64,000 nucleotides of DNA from Musa acuminata AAA Group (taxonomy: Eukaryota; Streptophyta; Magnoliopsida; Zingiberales; Musaceae). The stretch is from NCBI RefSeq assembly GCF_036884655.1, contig NC_088347.1:19159001-19223000 (forward strand), written 5' to 3'. How positions within the stretch are numbered: position 1 is the stretch's first letter; every line of letters starts with the position of its first letter. Below are positions 11,951 through 22,343 of the stretch, piece by piece. Under the pieces are notes generated by a model, which searched no databases, had not been told where the DNA came from, and saw only the letters and a program-made list of their open reading frames with translations. A program made the translations under genes and the position numbers.

Positions 11951-14900
11951 ATCACTTTCCCGACCGGAGCATCCGAACAACCCGAGCACGACGACGCGCT
12001 TGTGATATCGGCCAAGATCGCCAACGCGCAAGTAAGGAGGATCATGGTCGATACCGAGAGCTCAGCCGACATACTTTACTTCGATGCCTTCCAGAAGCTC
12101 GGCTTGGCTAGGGAGAACATGAAGTCAATGTGCTCGGCGCTCACCGGATTCACCGGAGATTCGATCTCACCGCTAGGAGCTATCACCCTGCCCTTAACCT
12201 TGGGGGCCCCGCCGAGGTCGAAGACAGTAATGACCATTTTTCTAGTGGTCGACCTCCCCACCGCGTACAACGCCATCCTCGGCCGACCAACCCTCAACAA
12301 GGTCAGAGCCGTCGTCTCAACTTACTACCAAACTATCAAATTCCCGACTCGAGCCGGGGTCGGGGAAGTCACGAGAAGCCCCCGAGAATCCAGGCGTTGT
12401 TACTTGACCGCCGTCTCATTAAACAAGAGGGCGAGGATCGAACCACCGCTGGAGGATCCTCGGGAGATGAAGAGACCGACCCCCCATCCCGAGCCAAGGG
12501 AATCCACCGTCGACTTGCCGTTGCTAGAAGAGCGACCGGATCATACGGTCAAAATCGAGATGGAGTTACCCGAGCAGGAACGAAAGCAGCTCGTCGGTCT
12601 CCTACAGGAAAATGCCGACGTCTTCGCCTGGTCGCCATCTGACATGACGGGCGTCGACCCGGAGGTCGCGCAACATCGCCTCAGCATCTCACCCGACGCT
12701 CGCCCGGTAAAGCAAAAGCCCAGGCGCCAGGCCCCTGATCGGCAACTTGCCATACGAGAAGAAGTGGACCAACTTTTAGCGGCCAGCTTCATAGAAGAAG
12801 CCAGATACCCGCGATGGCTATCCAATGTAGTCCTCGTAAGGAAACACAATGGAAACTGGAGGATGTGCGTTGACTACACCAGCCTCAACAATGCATGCCC
12901 TAAAGATTGCTACCCACTCCCAAAGATCGACCAGTTGGTAGACGCCACAGCCGGACACGCCCGCCTCTCATTTATGAATGTCTTCTCAAGATACAACCAG
13001 ATCAGAATGGCGCCCGAAGACCAAGAGCACACGGCCTTCCTCACCGATCAAGGGGTATACTTTTATATAGTCATGCCTTTCGGATTGAAGAACGTCGGGG
13101 CTACGTACCAAAGAACAGTGAACAAGATGTTCGCCCACCAGATCGGGCGAAACATGGAAGTTTACGTCGACGACATGATCGTGAAAAGCCAAGAGGCAAG
13201 AACTCATCTTACCAACCTGGCCGAGACATTCGCCACGCTACGCAGGTTCGGCATGCGCCTCAACCCCGCGAAGTGCGCTTTCGACATCACATCGGAAAAA
13301 TTCCTCGGGTTCATCATACACGAAAGAGGGATCGATGCCAACCCAGAGAAGGTCCAGGCAATTGTCAACATGCAGTCGCCTCGGACGATCAAAGACCTGC
13401 AGCGCCTTAACGGGAGACTCGTCGCCATGTCACGCTTCCTTGCCCGATCGGGCGATCGCTGCCTCCCCTTCTTCATAGCGCTGAAGAACCCGAAGAATTT
13501 TCAATGGACGGCGGAGTGCGAGGAAGCCTTCAAGCAAATGAAGCAACACTTGGCCAGCCTCCCCCGACTTGCCTCAGTCTCTCCCGGGGAAAAGCTCGGC
13601 CTCTACTTGGCTGCCTCCCAGCACGCAGTCAGTTCTGTTCTGATCAAAGAAAACTTCGGCGAGCAGCTACCGGTCTACTACGTCGGCCATGTCCTAAACG
13701 GGCCAGAGGAACGATACCCACTGATTGAGAAACTGGCACTGGCGCTTGTGCTATCAGCCCGGAAGCTACGCCCCTACTTCCAGGCTCACCCAGTGGAGGT
13801 CATCACCAACCAACCACTTCGGCAGGTCTTGTCTAAATTTGATGTTGCAGGACGCCTTCTCAAATGGGCGGTGGAGCTCGGCGAGCATGACGTACGATAC
13901 GTGCCCAGAACTGCCATCAAAGCCCAATCCGTGGCCGACTTCATCGCAGAATTAACCCAGACCGAGGACACGGATCTGGAGCAACCTCCTGAACCATGGG
14001 TCCTGCACGTGGACGGGTCGGCCAACTCAAAGGGCGCCGGTGCAGGGCTGGTGCTGCGGTCTCCCGACGGACGATCATTCGAGCGCTCCCTCCGCTTCGG
14101 GTTTCAAGCCACCAACAACGAGGCGGAATACGAGGCGCTCCTAGCCGGACTCAGGTTGGCCCTCGAAATGCAAGTGGATGCCTTACACGTCCTCACCGAC
14201 TCGTAGCTGGTAGCCGAACAACTCAGCGGCGGATACGAGGCTCGGGACCCAGTCATGGCCAAGTACCTGACCACCAAGTTCTCTCACTTTGCATTATCCA
14301 ATGTTCCGAGGGGAGAAAACGAGCGAGCAGACGCACTAGCTAAACTGGCGTCAAAGCCAGCCCCCGGAGTCCGGCCCAAGATCGACGAGCTCCCTGCCCA
14401 TGCCATCGAAATCGTAGCCGCGGTCTCCGACGACGCTCCAATCACGTGGGTGCAGGAGTTACTATGCTTCAAGCGGGACGGGACCCTTCCTCCCGACGAG
14501 GTTGCGACTCAGCGCCTGCGTCGCACGCATGCATGGTACTCCGAGGTGAGTGGATGGCTCTATAAGCGGTCCTTCACATACCCGCTCCTACGGTGCTTGG
14601 AGCCCGACGAAGCTCAGGCGGTTCTGGCTGAAGTCCACGGGGGGGTCTGCGGGGAACACATCGACGGGCGAACCCTGGCACACAAAATACTTCGCCAAGG
14701 TTACTACTGGCCGACCATGTGCCGCGACGCAAAGGCTTATGTGTAGCGGTGCAGTTCGTGCCAAGAACATGCCCGCACGCCCCGGCAGCTCGCGACCCCG
14801 CTCACCCTCATCGATTGCGCATGGCCATTTGCACAGTGGGGTCTGGACCTGCTCGGGCCTTTCCCACTAGCCTCGAGACAGCGGAAGTACATCGTCGTGG

Positions 14901-15682
14901 GAGTGGATTATTTCACAAAGTGGGTCGAGGCCGAACCACTGGCCACGATCACGGAGCGGCAAATGGAGAAGTTCGTGTGGAGGAACCTGGTGACCCGGTT
15001 TGGCTTGCCCAAAACCATCATTACGGACAACGGGCCTCAGTTCGCCGGTAGAAGGTTCCGGGAGTTATGCGCAAGCCACGGAATCCAGCTGAGGTTCAGC
15101 TCGGTGGCTCACCCTCAGACGAACGGGCTGGCGGAAGTAACCAATCGATCCATTCTAGACGGGCTCAAAAGAAGAGTGTCCGCAGCCCGATCAGCCTGGA
15201 CGGACGAACTCCCGAGCGTCTTATGGTCGTTACGCACCACCCCCAAGACCGCGACTGGAGAGTCCCCCTACAGCCTCACGTTCAGAACCGAGGTCGTCCT
15301 ACCACCCGAGGTAGCCATCGCCACCCTTCGGACGAGAAACTACGACAAGAAAATCACGAACGAAGGACTTCGAGCCGGCCTCGACTTGCTCAAGGAGCGG
15401 CGTGCCGACGCGCACCTGAAGGCCCTCTCTTACAAAAGAGCTGTCACTCGGGTCTACAACCGGAAGGTACGGCCCCGACCGATTAAGTTAGACGACCTAG
15501 TCCTACGTAAGACCGAGGTCAGCGACCCGACCCGCGCGAGGGGGAAGATGGCCCCCAAATGGGAGGGACCTTATCGGGTCGACAAAATAGTCCAACCGGG
15601 TACATACCGGCTCGCGACAATGGACGGTTCTCCCTTGCCGAGAACATGGAACGTCCAGAACCTTAGGAAGTTCTTCGCTTAA
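11951..15682 (+). pseudogene. pol: Tat pol: protease, RT, RNase H, archaeal-type RNase H, integrase; broken
   Basis: All of pol is in one frame, interrupted by TAG at 14204-14206 and 14744-14746. Protease is around 12000-12330; its active-site triad reads DTE (12050-12058) instead of DTG. Reverse transcriptase covers about 12820-13330; YVDD is intact at 13163-13174, but the motif A aspartate is Asn (12977-12979) and a nearby Gly is Arg (12989-12991). RNase H spans about 13490-13960. A second RNase H with HVDGSAN and NNEAEYEAL spans about 13998-14345 and holds the first stop. The integrase zinc domain (14640-14790) holds the second stop. The integrase core keeps VDYF, TDNGPQF and NG-AE, and its C-terminal domain ends at 15682. 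Known Tat elements have this dual RNase H. Translation would stop before integrase. Confidence 0.93.
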
Positions 15683-15795
15683 ATAAAGAAATTTTTCGCC
15701 TAAGGGAAGAGGAAGTTCTTCGTTTAAGGAAGGAGCTTTTTTAGCCCAAGGGAAGAGGAAGTCTTTTTCGCCTAAAGGAAGAAGAAGAAGACAAG
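15683..15795 (+). repeat. Short tandem repeat after Tat pol
   Basis: Three imperfect units of roughly 38 bp contain CGCCTAAGGGAAGAGGAAG-like sequence immediately after the pol stop codon. Purine-rich repeats here could be extra polypurine-like sites; that is inference. Confidence 0.55.
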
Positions 15796-15928
15796 CAACA
15801 CACGAGAAGAAAATTTTGCTTTATATTTCAAAACTAAGAGTACAGGACTCGACCCCGACTTATAGGACTCGATCCCGACTTACAAAATTAACTAGCACCT
15901 TAAAATACAGGACCCTTCCTTATTATTA

Positions 15929-17765
15929 CTATGGGACAACCAGGCGGTCGTCAAAGGGGACGTCCTCGGGCATGTCTACCCCTAGATCCTCGGGGTGAGG
16001 AGCGAAGGGGTCCTCCACCTCGAGGCCGGGGTGACGAGTGCGGAAACGGGACGTGGCGACTCGGTATCCGTACTCAAAGGATACCCGCCCCGTCTGCGTT
16101 AGCCCGAGTTCGAACCCCTCGGACTTCTTATACGCCTCGAGGAGCTCCTTATCTTTGGCGGGTCGAAGACGGGCTTGCTCCGCCAATGCCTCCGAGGCCG
16201 CTCTCGTCTCGGCCTTCGCCTCCTCCAGCTTCTTACTGAGGGCGCTCGCCTCCGTCTTCAACAGACGGAGCTCGGTCTGCTCCACCCTTATTGTTTTCTG
16301 GAGCTCCTCGTTTGCTTTCTTGGCGGCCTCGAGCTCCGACCTGAGGCGAGCCGCCTCCGCCTCAGACTCCGCCGCGCGCTTCTCGGCGGCCGCCACAACC
16401 TCTAGGCCGGCCCCGGCTCGGACCTCCTCGACCTGGCGATGGAGCTCGGCGTTGCGGTTGACGAGGCCCCCGATGACCCGGCCGGCGTCACACACCCTGT
16501 CCATCAGGGCCGTCGCATAATGGAGGCCCTGCAAAAGGAAAGACGGGTTAGAAAGGGCGGCGTCATACGAACAAACCCAAACAAGAAAAGAGAAGTACTT
16601 ACCCAGATCAAGGATTGGGCGGACTTGTTGAGCAGCACCCCCGAGGGCAGGACGTACAAATCCCGAGCCATGTCGGGATGAAGCGCGCCTCGGAGGAACG
16701 CTGCGGAGGGGACCCTTCCCAGCCGCCCGCCGACTAGGCCCGGTCTCGCCCCGACTGGGGCCCGCCTCAGGCCCCTTCGAAGGTGCTGCCTTCGCCTTCT
16801 TCCGAGGGCGCCCGGCCTCGACCTCCAGCGGGGCGTCCTCCAAGCCGGGCTGTAGGTCGGCCGACGGAGCTGGGGGAGGAGCTTGCAACGCCTGACCCCC
16901 CAGAAGCGACCGGAGGTTCACCATTTCTTTAAAAAACAAGAAAAGTGTTAGTACCAGAAATGAACCACGCAAATACCCGAACCAAACGTCACTAACGTAC
17001 CTAGAGGCATCGGGCTGAGACCAGCCTCGACCAGCCATTGCTCGGTCATGTTCCGGATGGCTTGCGACCTGGGGAGAATCTCTTTGAGCCTCCCCAGATC
17101 TTGGCGCTCTGCTTCGCCCAAGCATGGGGTGGTATTGTCGATCGCCCTCGCGGACCACCGAACCCCAAAACCCTAGTCCCGTGCACGGCAAATGTAAAAA
17201 AACCTCCCCTTCCACCCTTTATTATTGGAAGGGGCCCCTCCGACTCGAAAGCCCGTCCGGGCAGATAGGAAGTAACCCCCCGAACCCTTGGAAAGGCAGT
17301 AACAGGAAAGAAAGAGATTGAGGGTGGGGGTGATATTGGCGTAGTGGTATTCCTGGGGAATACCACTAGGTAACGCCAAGAGTTCGACGCCACTTGAGAT
17401 GGAGAAATCCGCTAGAAAGACAGGCAGGACACAATGAGGGGATGAAGGGGAAAGTGAAGACCCGCCTCCAGGGCGTCCAAAGTCAGCGCAAAACCCTTTA
17501 GGACGAGGTCATACGCCCGCTGTCCCGGTTCTGGGGCACTAAGGATGTGGTCCTCCGGGATGCAATAGCGCTCCCGGAGCCCCCCCAGCAGAGACCCACT
17601 CACGGTGGAGTCAAAGTCATGCGGCCACATCAAGGCCTCTAGGGCTCGCGCCGCTTCCCCATCAGAGGATTCTACGGGGGGCGTCGAAGGACGTCCCCCC
17701 TCAGCTACACGGGAAGGGGAAGAAGGGGAAGGAGGAAAAGACGACATCTCAACTAACCTTAACAA
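15929..17765 (-). pseudogene. Tat antisense accessory gene: Transposase_28-like domain plus coiled coil, degenerate
   Basis: It reads opposite to gag-pol, between pol and the 3' LTR. The N-terminal part (17765 to about 17170) has blocks LRERYCIPE, SAPEPGQRAY, GFALTLDALEAGLHFPLHP, then SNSWRYLVVF and GAPSNNKGWK. These match the plant domain Transposase_28 (putative gypsy-type transposon). A TAG at 17412-17414 sits where Trp is usual, and the frame shifts near 17350. The C-terminal part is an open frame of 428 codons (17215-15929) with a basic patch, then a long Glu/Ala/Leu coiled coil (about 16150-16480) and an acidic tail. Introns are possible, but I could not fix them. Antisense genes of this kind are known in Tat elements; their function is unknown. 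Confidence 0.7.
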
Positions 17766-18186
17766 GGAGGTGCTACGGGGAAAGGGAGGACGACGCAGGA
17801 AGCAGAAGATTGGAAAGGGGACGGCAAGGCCAGAAGGGGGAGACTCAATAGCAAAAGATAGAAGTAAAGCCGGGCGTCCGCTGTTTAAAGGAGATATACC
17901 GCCAGAACCAACGCCCCTTCACCTCCCGAAAGTGGGCGGCAGCCCACCCGCGCACGTGCGTAACCATCACGTCGCATCGGAAATGCCAAAAGGCGCCCCG
18001 CCTTAATAAAAGCCTGACGTGGCAACCCCGCTGAAGCGGCAGCGAGCTGACGCCTCGATCCCAACGCCCGAAAGCGTGCGGCGAAAGCAACCGGCTCCCC
18101 CTCAGAAAGAAAATCAAATACGAAAGTTTTTTCGCCCCCCGCTACGGCTAAGCAGGCAAAAATGGAAAATAGCACAAGCAGCTCCC

Positions 18187-18525
18187 CGAGGCCACACCTG
18201 CGCGGCCAGCCCGCCTGCGTCGTGCTCCTCGGCTTGATGCTCCTCGAGACCACCTGCGCAGCCAGCCCGCCTGCGTCGTGCTCCTCGGCTTGATGCTCCC
18301 CGAGAACACACCTGCGCGGCCAGCCCGCCTACATCATGCTCCTCGGCTTGATGCTCCCCGAGACCACACCTGCGCGGCCAGCCCGCCTGCGTCATGCTCC
18401 TCGGCTTGATGCTCCCCGAGACCACACCTGCGCGGCCAACCCGCCTACGTCGTGCTCCTCGGCTACACGCTGCCCGAGACCACGCCTGCGCCGTGCTCCA
18501 CGGCCGCACACTGCCCGGGATCACC
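18187..18525 (+). repeat. 58-bp tandem repeat array in the Tat 3' untranslated region
   Basis: Units start with CGAG at 18187, 18245, 18303 (shortened by two bases in the preceding unit), 18359, 18417 and 18475, the last partial and diverged. Each carries CTGCGCGGCCAGCCCGCCT and GTGCTCCTCGGCTTGATGCT. The array is GC-rich, unlike the flanking host DNA. Confidence 0.85.
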
Positions 18526-18667
18526 GCTACGTGTCCAACCCTTCTTAGCTGCTAAACTCCGCAATTCCCACACCCCTGGCAACAGACCGGCAGCCGCCCG
18601 ATAGGTATAGTTTCTTAAAGCCGAAGCCATGCCTCGGACCTCCCCTCACATCAATCGAGGCATAGCT

Positions 18668-18684
18668 TCCTTAGGGGGGGAATA
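18668..18684 (+). other. Tat polypurine tract
   Basis: CCTTAGGGGGGGAATA directly abuts the TG of the 3' LTR at 18685. Confidence 0.75.
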
Positions 18685-19294
18685 TGATAAGGACAAAAAT
18701 GGCGACATGGTGCGCCATGACGTCAGCCGCGCCTGGACGACACAATGCCCAAGGAAGTGAGCATTAACGCCGACTTAATGCGCGCCCACGTCAACCATTC
18801 CCAGGCGACCTCATCGTCTGACCTCGCACGACCGACCGAGGCAGGGGAAAGCGTCGACCGAAGCTCGCCCATACCCTGCGGCAGCTCGGTCCTCCACGCA
18901 ACACCAACGGCGATGTCAGACACCATCAGAGGTACGATCCTGCTCCGACAGGCTGGCACATCAGGTAACGCCAAACTTACCTATAAATACCCCCGGGCTC
19001 CAAACAAAATAGGGGGGAACACAAAAAAAACACTTCCTCATCCAAAACCCCACTCCACATCACTGACTTGATCGTCGGAGGGGTCGAGCCGAGCTTCCGA
19101 CCCGACCTGTGTGCAGGTGCTAGACCAGAGTCGTCCCTACCCGGCACCGCGGCGAAGCTTTTCTTCCAACCAGACCACCGCGATCGGCCACCGGGAGACC
19201 CCGAGAAACGCCGCGCTAGATCCCCGTCATTCGGACCCCCGAACAAGCCGCGTCGACCCCGAGGCCACGGCTAAAAAAGTTGTTTACACTAACA
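18685..19294 (+). repeat. Tat element, 3' LTR
   Basis: 610 bp, co-linear with 9823-10432 and followed by the target duplication. Its TATAAATA is at 18982-18989. Confidence 0.93.
18982..18989 (+). promoter_or_regulatory. TATA box of the Tat 3' LTR
   Basis: TATAAATA. If active it would transcribe rightwards into the UBA2 3' region, antisense to that gene. Confidence 0.5.
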
Positions 19295-19299
19295 AAGCC
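19295..19299. repeat. Target-site duplication AAGCC (right)
   Basis: Exact match of 9818-9822, directly after the 3' LTR. Confidence 0.9.
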
Positions 19300-20160
19300 C
19301 ATATTATAAAATTTTAAAATGGCCTTTAGTGCAAACTCTCCAACAAATTCAACACCTCATGTTTTAAGATCATCATTGCACTAGATGTAAGTTTCTGGCA
19401 CATAGCTGATAAGAAAAGTAACAAAATATTGTAATTCACATAATGTTGTGTGATATTGAGCTATAATATTCTTACAAGGAGTAGAACTCCATTAGTATCA
19501 TTAACAATTAACATATATGTACAATGAAACATTACCAGTTTTGTTCATTTAATACCAGTTGTAAAAGACATTTATATCTTATGTTAGTCTAGATGCTGAT
19601 TCTCATATAAAAAAATAGGCTCACTAAACAAAGAAGGCAAAGGATGGCAAAAGAAATGTCAAGCAAATCATCATAAAAACTTACCAATTCCACACTGAAT
19701 AATAACCAAGCACAAAGATATTAACTACAGAAGAAGCAAATGGCCACAGCTTAAATACTTGATGACTTTCACCTTTCGTATTCACTAATCTAAGACTTGC
19801 AAAAATCCATTATAAATTATATCAGCTTATTTTGCTTTAGCTTGTATTTTGACTTCCTTTTAGAGAAACAAGATTTGATCCTCTTTTAGATAGACATGAT
19901 TCAATCCTTCCCTGGCCTATGCATAACTGAAATTTGTCCTTCTTTCTGTTGCATTTTCCTTGAATTAGTTGCCTCCAATTTGTTTGATGAAGATGCTAGC
20001 ACATGAATGCTATGACTAGAATGACTAGATGCAATAAAATTTATCAGCATGCCATGTGGAACTATGTACTTTTTGCAATTAAACCAGAGAGATGTAAAAG
20101 TTCAATAAAAGCAAGCAAGCTTTGCTATGTTAACATTGCAAGGACTTCAGAATAACTCAC
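19300..20160 (-). other. Probable 3'-UTR intron of the UBA2 gene (start of it)
   Basis: Read on the minus strand, the base after the UBA2 stop codon begins GTGAGT, a consensus donor (TAG|GTGAGT). The following 860 bp is T-rich and lacks frames, as plant introns do. I could not identify the acceptor. It may lie here or, because the Tat element is inserted just beyond, to the left of 9818. Confidence 0.5.
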
Positions 20161-21531
20161 CTAGCGCCCAAAGTATGGTGGCAAGCCATTACCAAGTGAT
20201 CCAATATCAGACTTTGACCTTACCCCTGTTGATGAAGACAAGTAACTGTTCTGATAAGCCCCCAATCCTTGCAAAGCTACCTGCGATTGATAGCTCCCAA
20301 TTACACTGGGACTGATACTATTCACCCCTGTCCCACCTCCACCAACCCCTCCTAATCCGACTCCATAAGGTGGAGGAGTCATCCCACTCCTACTCAGAGA
20401 TGGTGACATCCCTTGAGCCACCGGACCCTGGTTCAGCACTCCAACCCCAACATTCTGCCCCAACAACCCCACTGCAGGGTTTAAACTCTGCCCAACTAAA
20501 CCAGCCACCGGATTGAGACCCATTAAAGATTGTGAAGCATAGGTCAGCGCTAAATCGTTTGGCTGCAACATCGCCGGCACATTGGCACCCCCAATTGCCT
20601 GATTTTTCGGCTTAAGCCCCTCGACCGCCCTCTGGCAGCTCAGCTCACAGCCCTCGAAGAACTTCTTCGGCTCCTCCAGGGCCTTCCTGCACCCCTCGAC
20701 CGTCTTGTAGACGAAGATGGCAAAACCCCGCAGCTTCCCCGTGGTCTTGTCGTACCCCAGCGGACCTTCCTCGATTTCCCCAAACTTGGCAAAGAAGGCA
20801 CGCAGCCGCTCGGGGTTCACGTGCTCCCCAATGTTGCTGACGAAGATCTTGCGGCCGGTAACCTCGGGGGCAGGGCCCTGGGCGCCGGGAGGGCCAAAGG
20901 ATGCCAGCTGGCAGGAGGTCATGCGGTTGCCGATCTTCTTCTGAGGCTCCAGGAGGGCTCTCTGGGCCGCAGCACGCGTGCGAAAGAGGACGAAGCCGTA
21001 GCCCTTGCAGCGGCCAGTGGCGCGGTCCGTGACCACCTTGCACTCGTCAATGACGCCGTAGGTGGTGAAGGCGGCGGCGAGGACCTCGGTGGTGGCATCC
21101 CAACCGAGGCCGTGGACAAAGATCTTCCGGTGGACGGGGTCGGAGTCGGCCGCAGAGGCGATCTGGGAGAGGAGAGAGGGGTTACGGAGCGCGGCCTCCT
21201 TGAGGAGTTCGATCAGCTGGTCCTTGCCGAAGGGCTCCAGGAGCTTGCGTATTGACTCACGGTCCAAGACATCGGCTTCTTCTACTTCTACCTGTTCCTC
21301 CTTTTCCTCAGATTTCGCCTTCTTCTCTTCTTCTTGGTCTTTGGCTTCGTCTTCTTCTTCGACTTCTTCTTCTTCCTCTTCCTCTTCCTCCTCCTCCTCC
21401 TCCTCCTCTTCGGATCCTTCTTCTTCTACTTCTTCCACCTCCTCCACCTCTTCGACTTCTTCTTCCGCCTCCTCTTCCTCCGACGAGGAGGGTTCGGGGA
21501 TTTGGACAGGTGGCTTTCGCTTTTTCGCCAT
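20161..21531 (-). CDS. UBA2C: UBP1-associated protein 2 (UBA2)-like RNA-binding protein
   Basis: A single uninterrupted 456-residue frame. After a basic start (MAKKRK, a possible nuclear signal) comes a very acidic Glu-rich stretch at about residues 17-86. Next is a leucine-rich helical segment (about 88-125), then two RRM domains. RRM1 is at about 135-212, with IFVHGL as RNP2 and KGYGFVLF as RNP1. RRM2 is at about 230-305, with IFVSNI and RGFAIFVY. The tail is Gly/Asn/Ser-rich with repeated GL-GQ and NP-VGL. This order is that of plant UBA2 proteins, nuclear hnRNP-like factors that work with UBP1 in mRNA stabilisation and in stress and ABA responses. The start is the first Met, close behind the promoter. 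The stop codon is fused to a splice donor. UBA2A, B and C cannot be separated reliably here. Confidence 0.93.
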   Translation of the reverse strand: MAKKRKPPVQIPEPSSSEEEEAEEEVEEVEEVEEVEEEGSEEEEEEEEEEEEEEEEVEEEDEAKDQEEEKKAKSEEKEEQVEVEEADVLDRESIRKLLEPFGKDQLIELLKEAALRNPSLLSQIASAADSDPVHRKIFVHGLGWDATTEVLAAAFTTYGVIDECKVVTDRATGRCKGYGFVLFRTRAAAQRALLEPQKKIGNRMTSCQLASFGPPGAQGPAPEVTGRKIFVSNIGEHVNPERLRAFFAKFGEIEEGPLGYDKTTGKLRGFAIFVYKTVEGCRKALEEPKKFFEGCELSCQRAVEGLKPKNQAIGGANVPAMLQPNDLALTYASQSLMGLNPVAGLVGQSLNPAVGLLGQNVGVGVLNQGPVAQGMSPSLSRSGMTPPPYGVGLGGVGGGGTGVNSISPSVIGSYQSQVALQGLGAYQNSYLSSSTGVRSKSDIGSLGNGLPPYFGR

Positions 21532-21560
21532 GGCGACGATGAGTTACGGATTACCCAGAA

Positions 21561-21609
21561 ATTAGGGTTTCGGAATGGAACAAACAAGAGGGCTTCGTTT
21601 TATTATATA
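21561..21609 (-). promoter_or_regulatory. UBA2 core promoter: TATA motif and telo-box
   Basis: On the minus strand TATATAATA lies at about 21601-21609, some 70 bp upstream of the start codon. AAACCCTAAT lies at 21561-21570 in the likely 5' UTR. The AAACCCTA telo-box is frequent near the starts of plant genes linked to translation and growth. Confidence 0.5.
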
Positions 21610-21639
21610 GGATATATATATATGTGCATACATAGGCCT

Positions 21640-22343
21640 TTAATACAAGTATTTATTTATAGGCCCAAACAAATAATGAGCAAATCTTCTAAAAAGAATC
21701 TTTTTTTTTTTCCTATTTGTTCTTATAAAGTTTTTTTTTTTAAGACAAATTACTCTTATCCTACCTCAGTCGATCATTGCCTTGGCCTTCACCCCATGCT
21801 CTCAACCCCGCTCTCATCATCTCTCATCTCGTCTATGCATTCTTCCCATCGAGATTGTAGCTATGGCAAGAGATGGGAGGACAAATGAGGGTGATGGTAA
21901 TTACATCATCATCGTCCTTGTATGTTGACTCTCATTTTCTTTGTTGTCCTCCCTTACGCATCTTTGTCCTCGTTATTATTCTTACCATCAACTAAGACTA
22001 CAACCTCTTCGATGTGCATCTTATGGTCATCCCCTTTGACCTCATTGTCTTTGTCTTGCATCGTGCTCACCTCGTTTACACCTCTAGTTGTATTGTGCAT
22101 GGCAATGATCAAATATGCGTTAACGAGATTTAAGAGACCACGAGTGAGGACGATGATAAGTATTTATACATAGGTCCAAAAAATAATGAGCAAATCGTTA
22201 AAAAAATTATTTATCCTTCTTTTTTCTAATTAGCATTTTTTATTATGGTAGAATATTATTTTTCTAAAAATAAAATTATTCCTATCCTCTACCTGTCGGC
22301 CACTATTTTCGCCCCGTTACTCATATCTATGTTTCCTTTATCA
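21640..22343. repeat. ~520-bp tandem duplication, first copy and left part of second
   Basis: Copy 1 runs from about 21640 to 22150. Copy 2 starts near 22155 with the same TATTTAT-TAGG-CC-AA and AATAATGAGCAAATC blocks, and is interrupted at 22343 by element C. The rest of copy 2 resumes at 51582. Confidence 0.6.

Larger units (their letters stand above)
9823..19294 (+). mobile_element. Tat-lineage Ty3/gypsy LTR retrotransposon, complete but inactivated
   Basis: This 9.47-kb element has two 610-bp LTRs (TG to CA), an exact 5-bp target duplication, a primer-binding-site region, one gag-pol frame, an antisense accessory gene, a tandem-repeat block and a polypurine tract. The pol order protease, reverse transcriptase, RNase H, a second (archaeal-type) RNase H, integrase is the hallmark of the Tat lineage, as is an extra gene between pol and the 3' LTR. 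By eye the LTRs differ at about 26 of 610 positions, some 21 of them transitions, so insertion is not recent. Three in-frame TAG codons, a gag frameshift and altered catalytic residues make it defective. It sits downstream of the UBA2 gene. Confidence 0.93.

Noticed and set aside
11483..14746. Programmed TAG readthrough in Tat gag-pol
   Set aside because: Two of the three stops lie inside the second RNase H and the integrase zinc domain, where readthrough makes no sense; deamination explains all three.
21062..21888. Plus-strand frames of 167 and 184 codons
   Set aside because: They are shadows of the UBA2 coding region and its GAA-rich tract (Ser or Leu/Phe runs).
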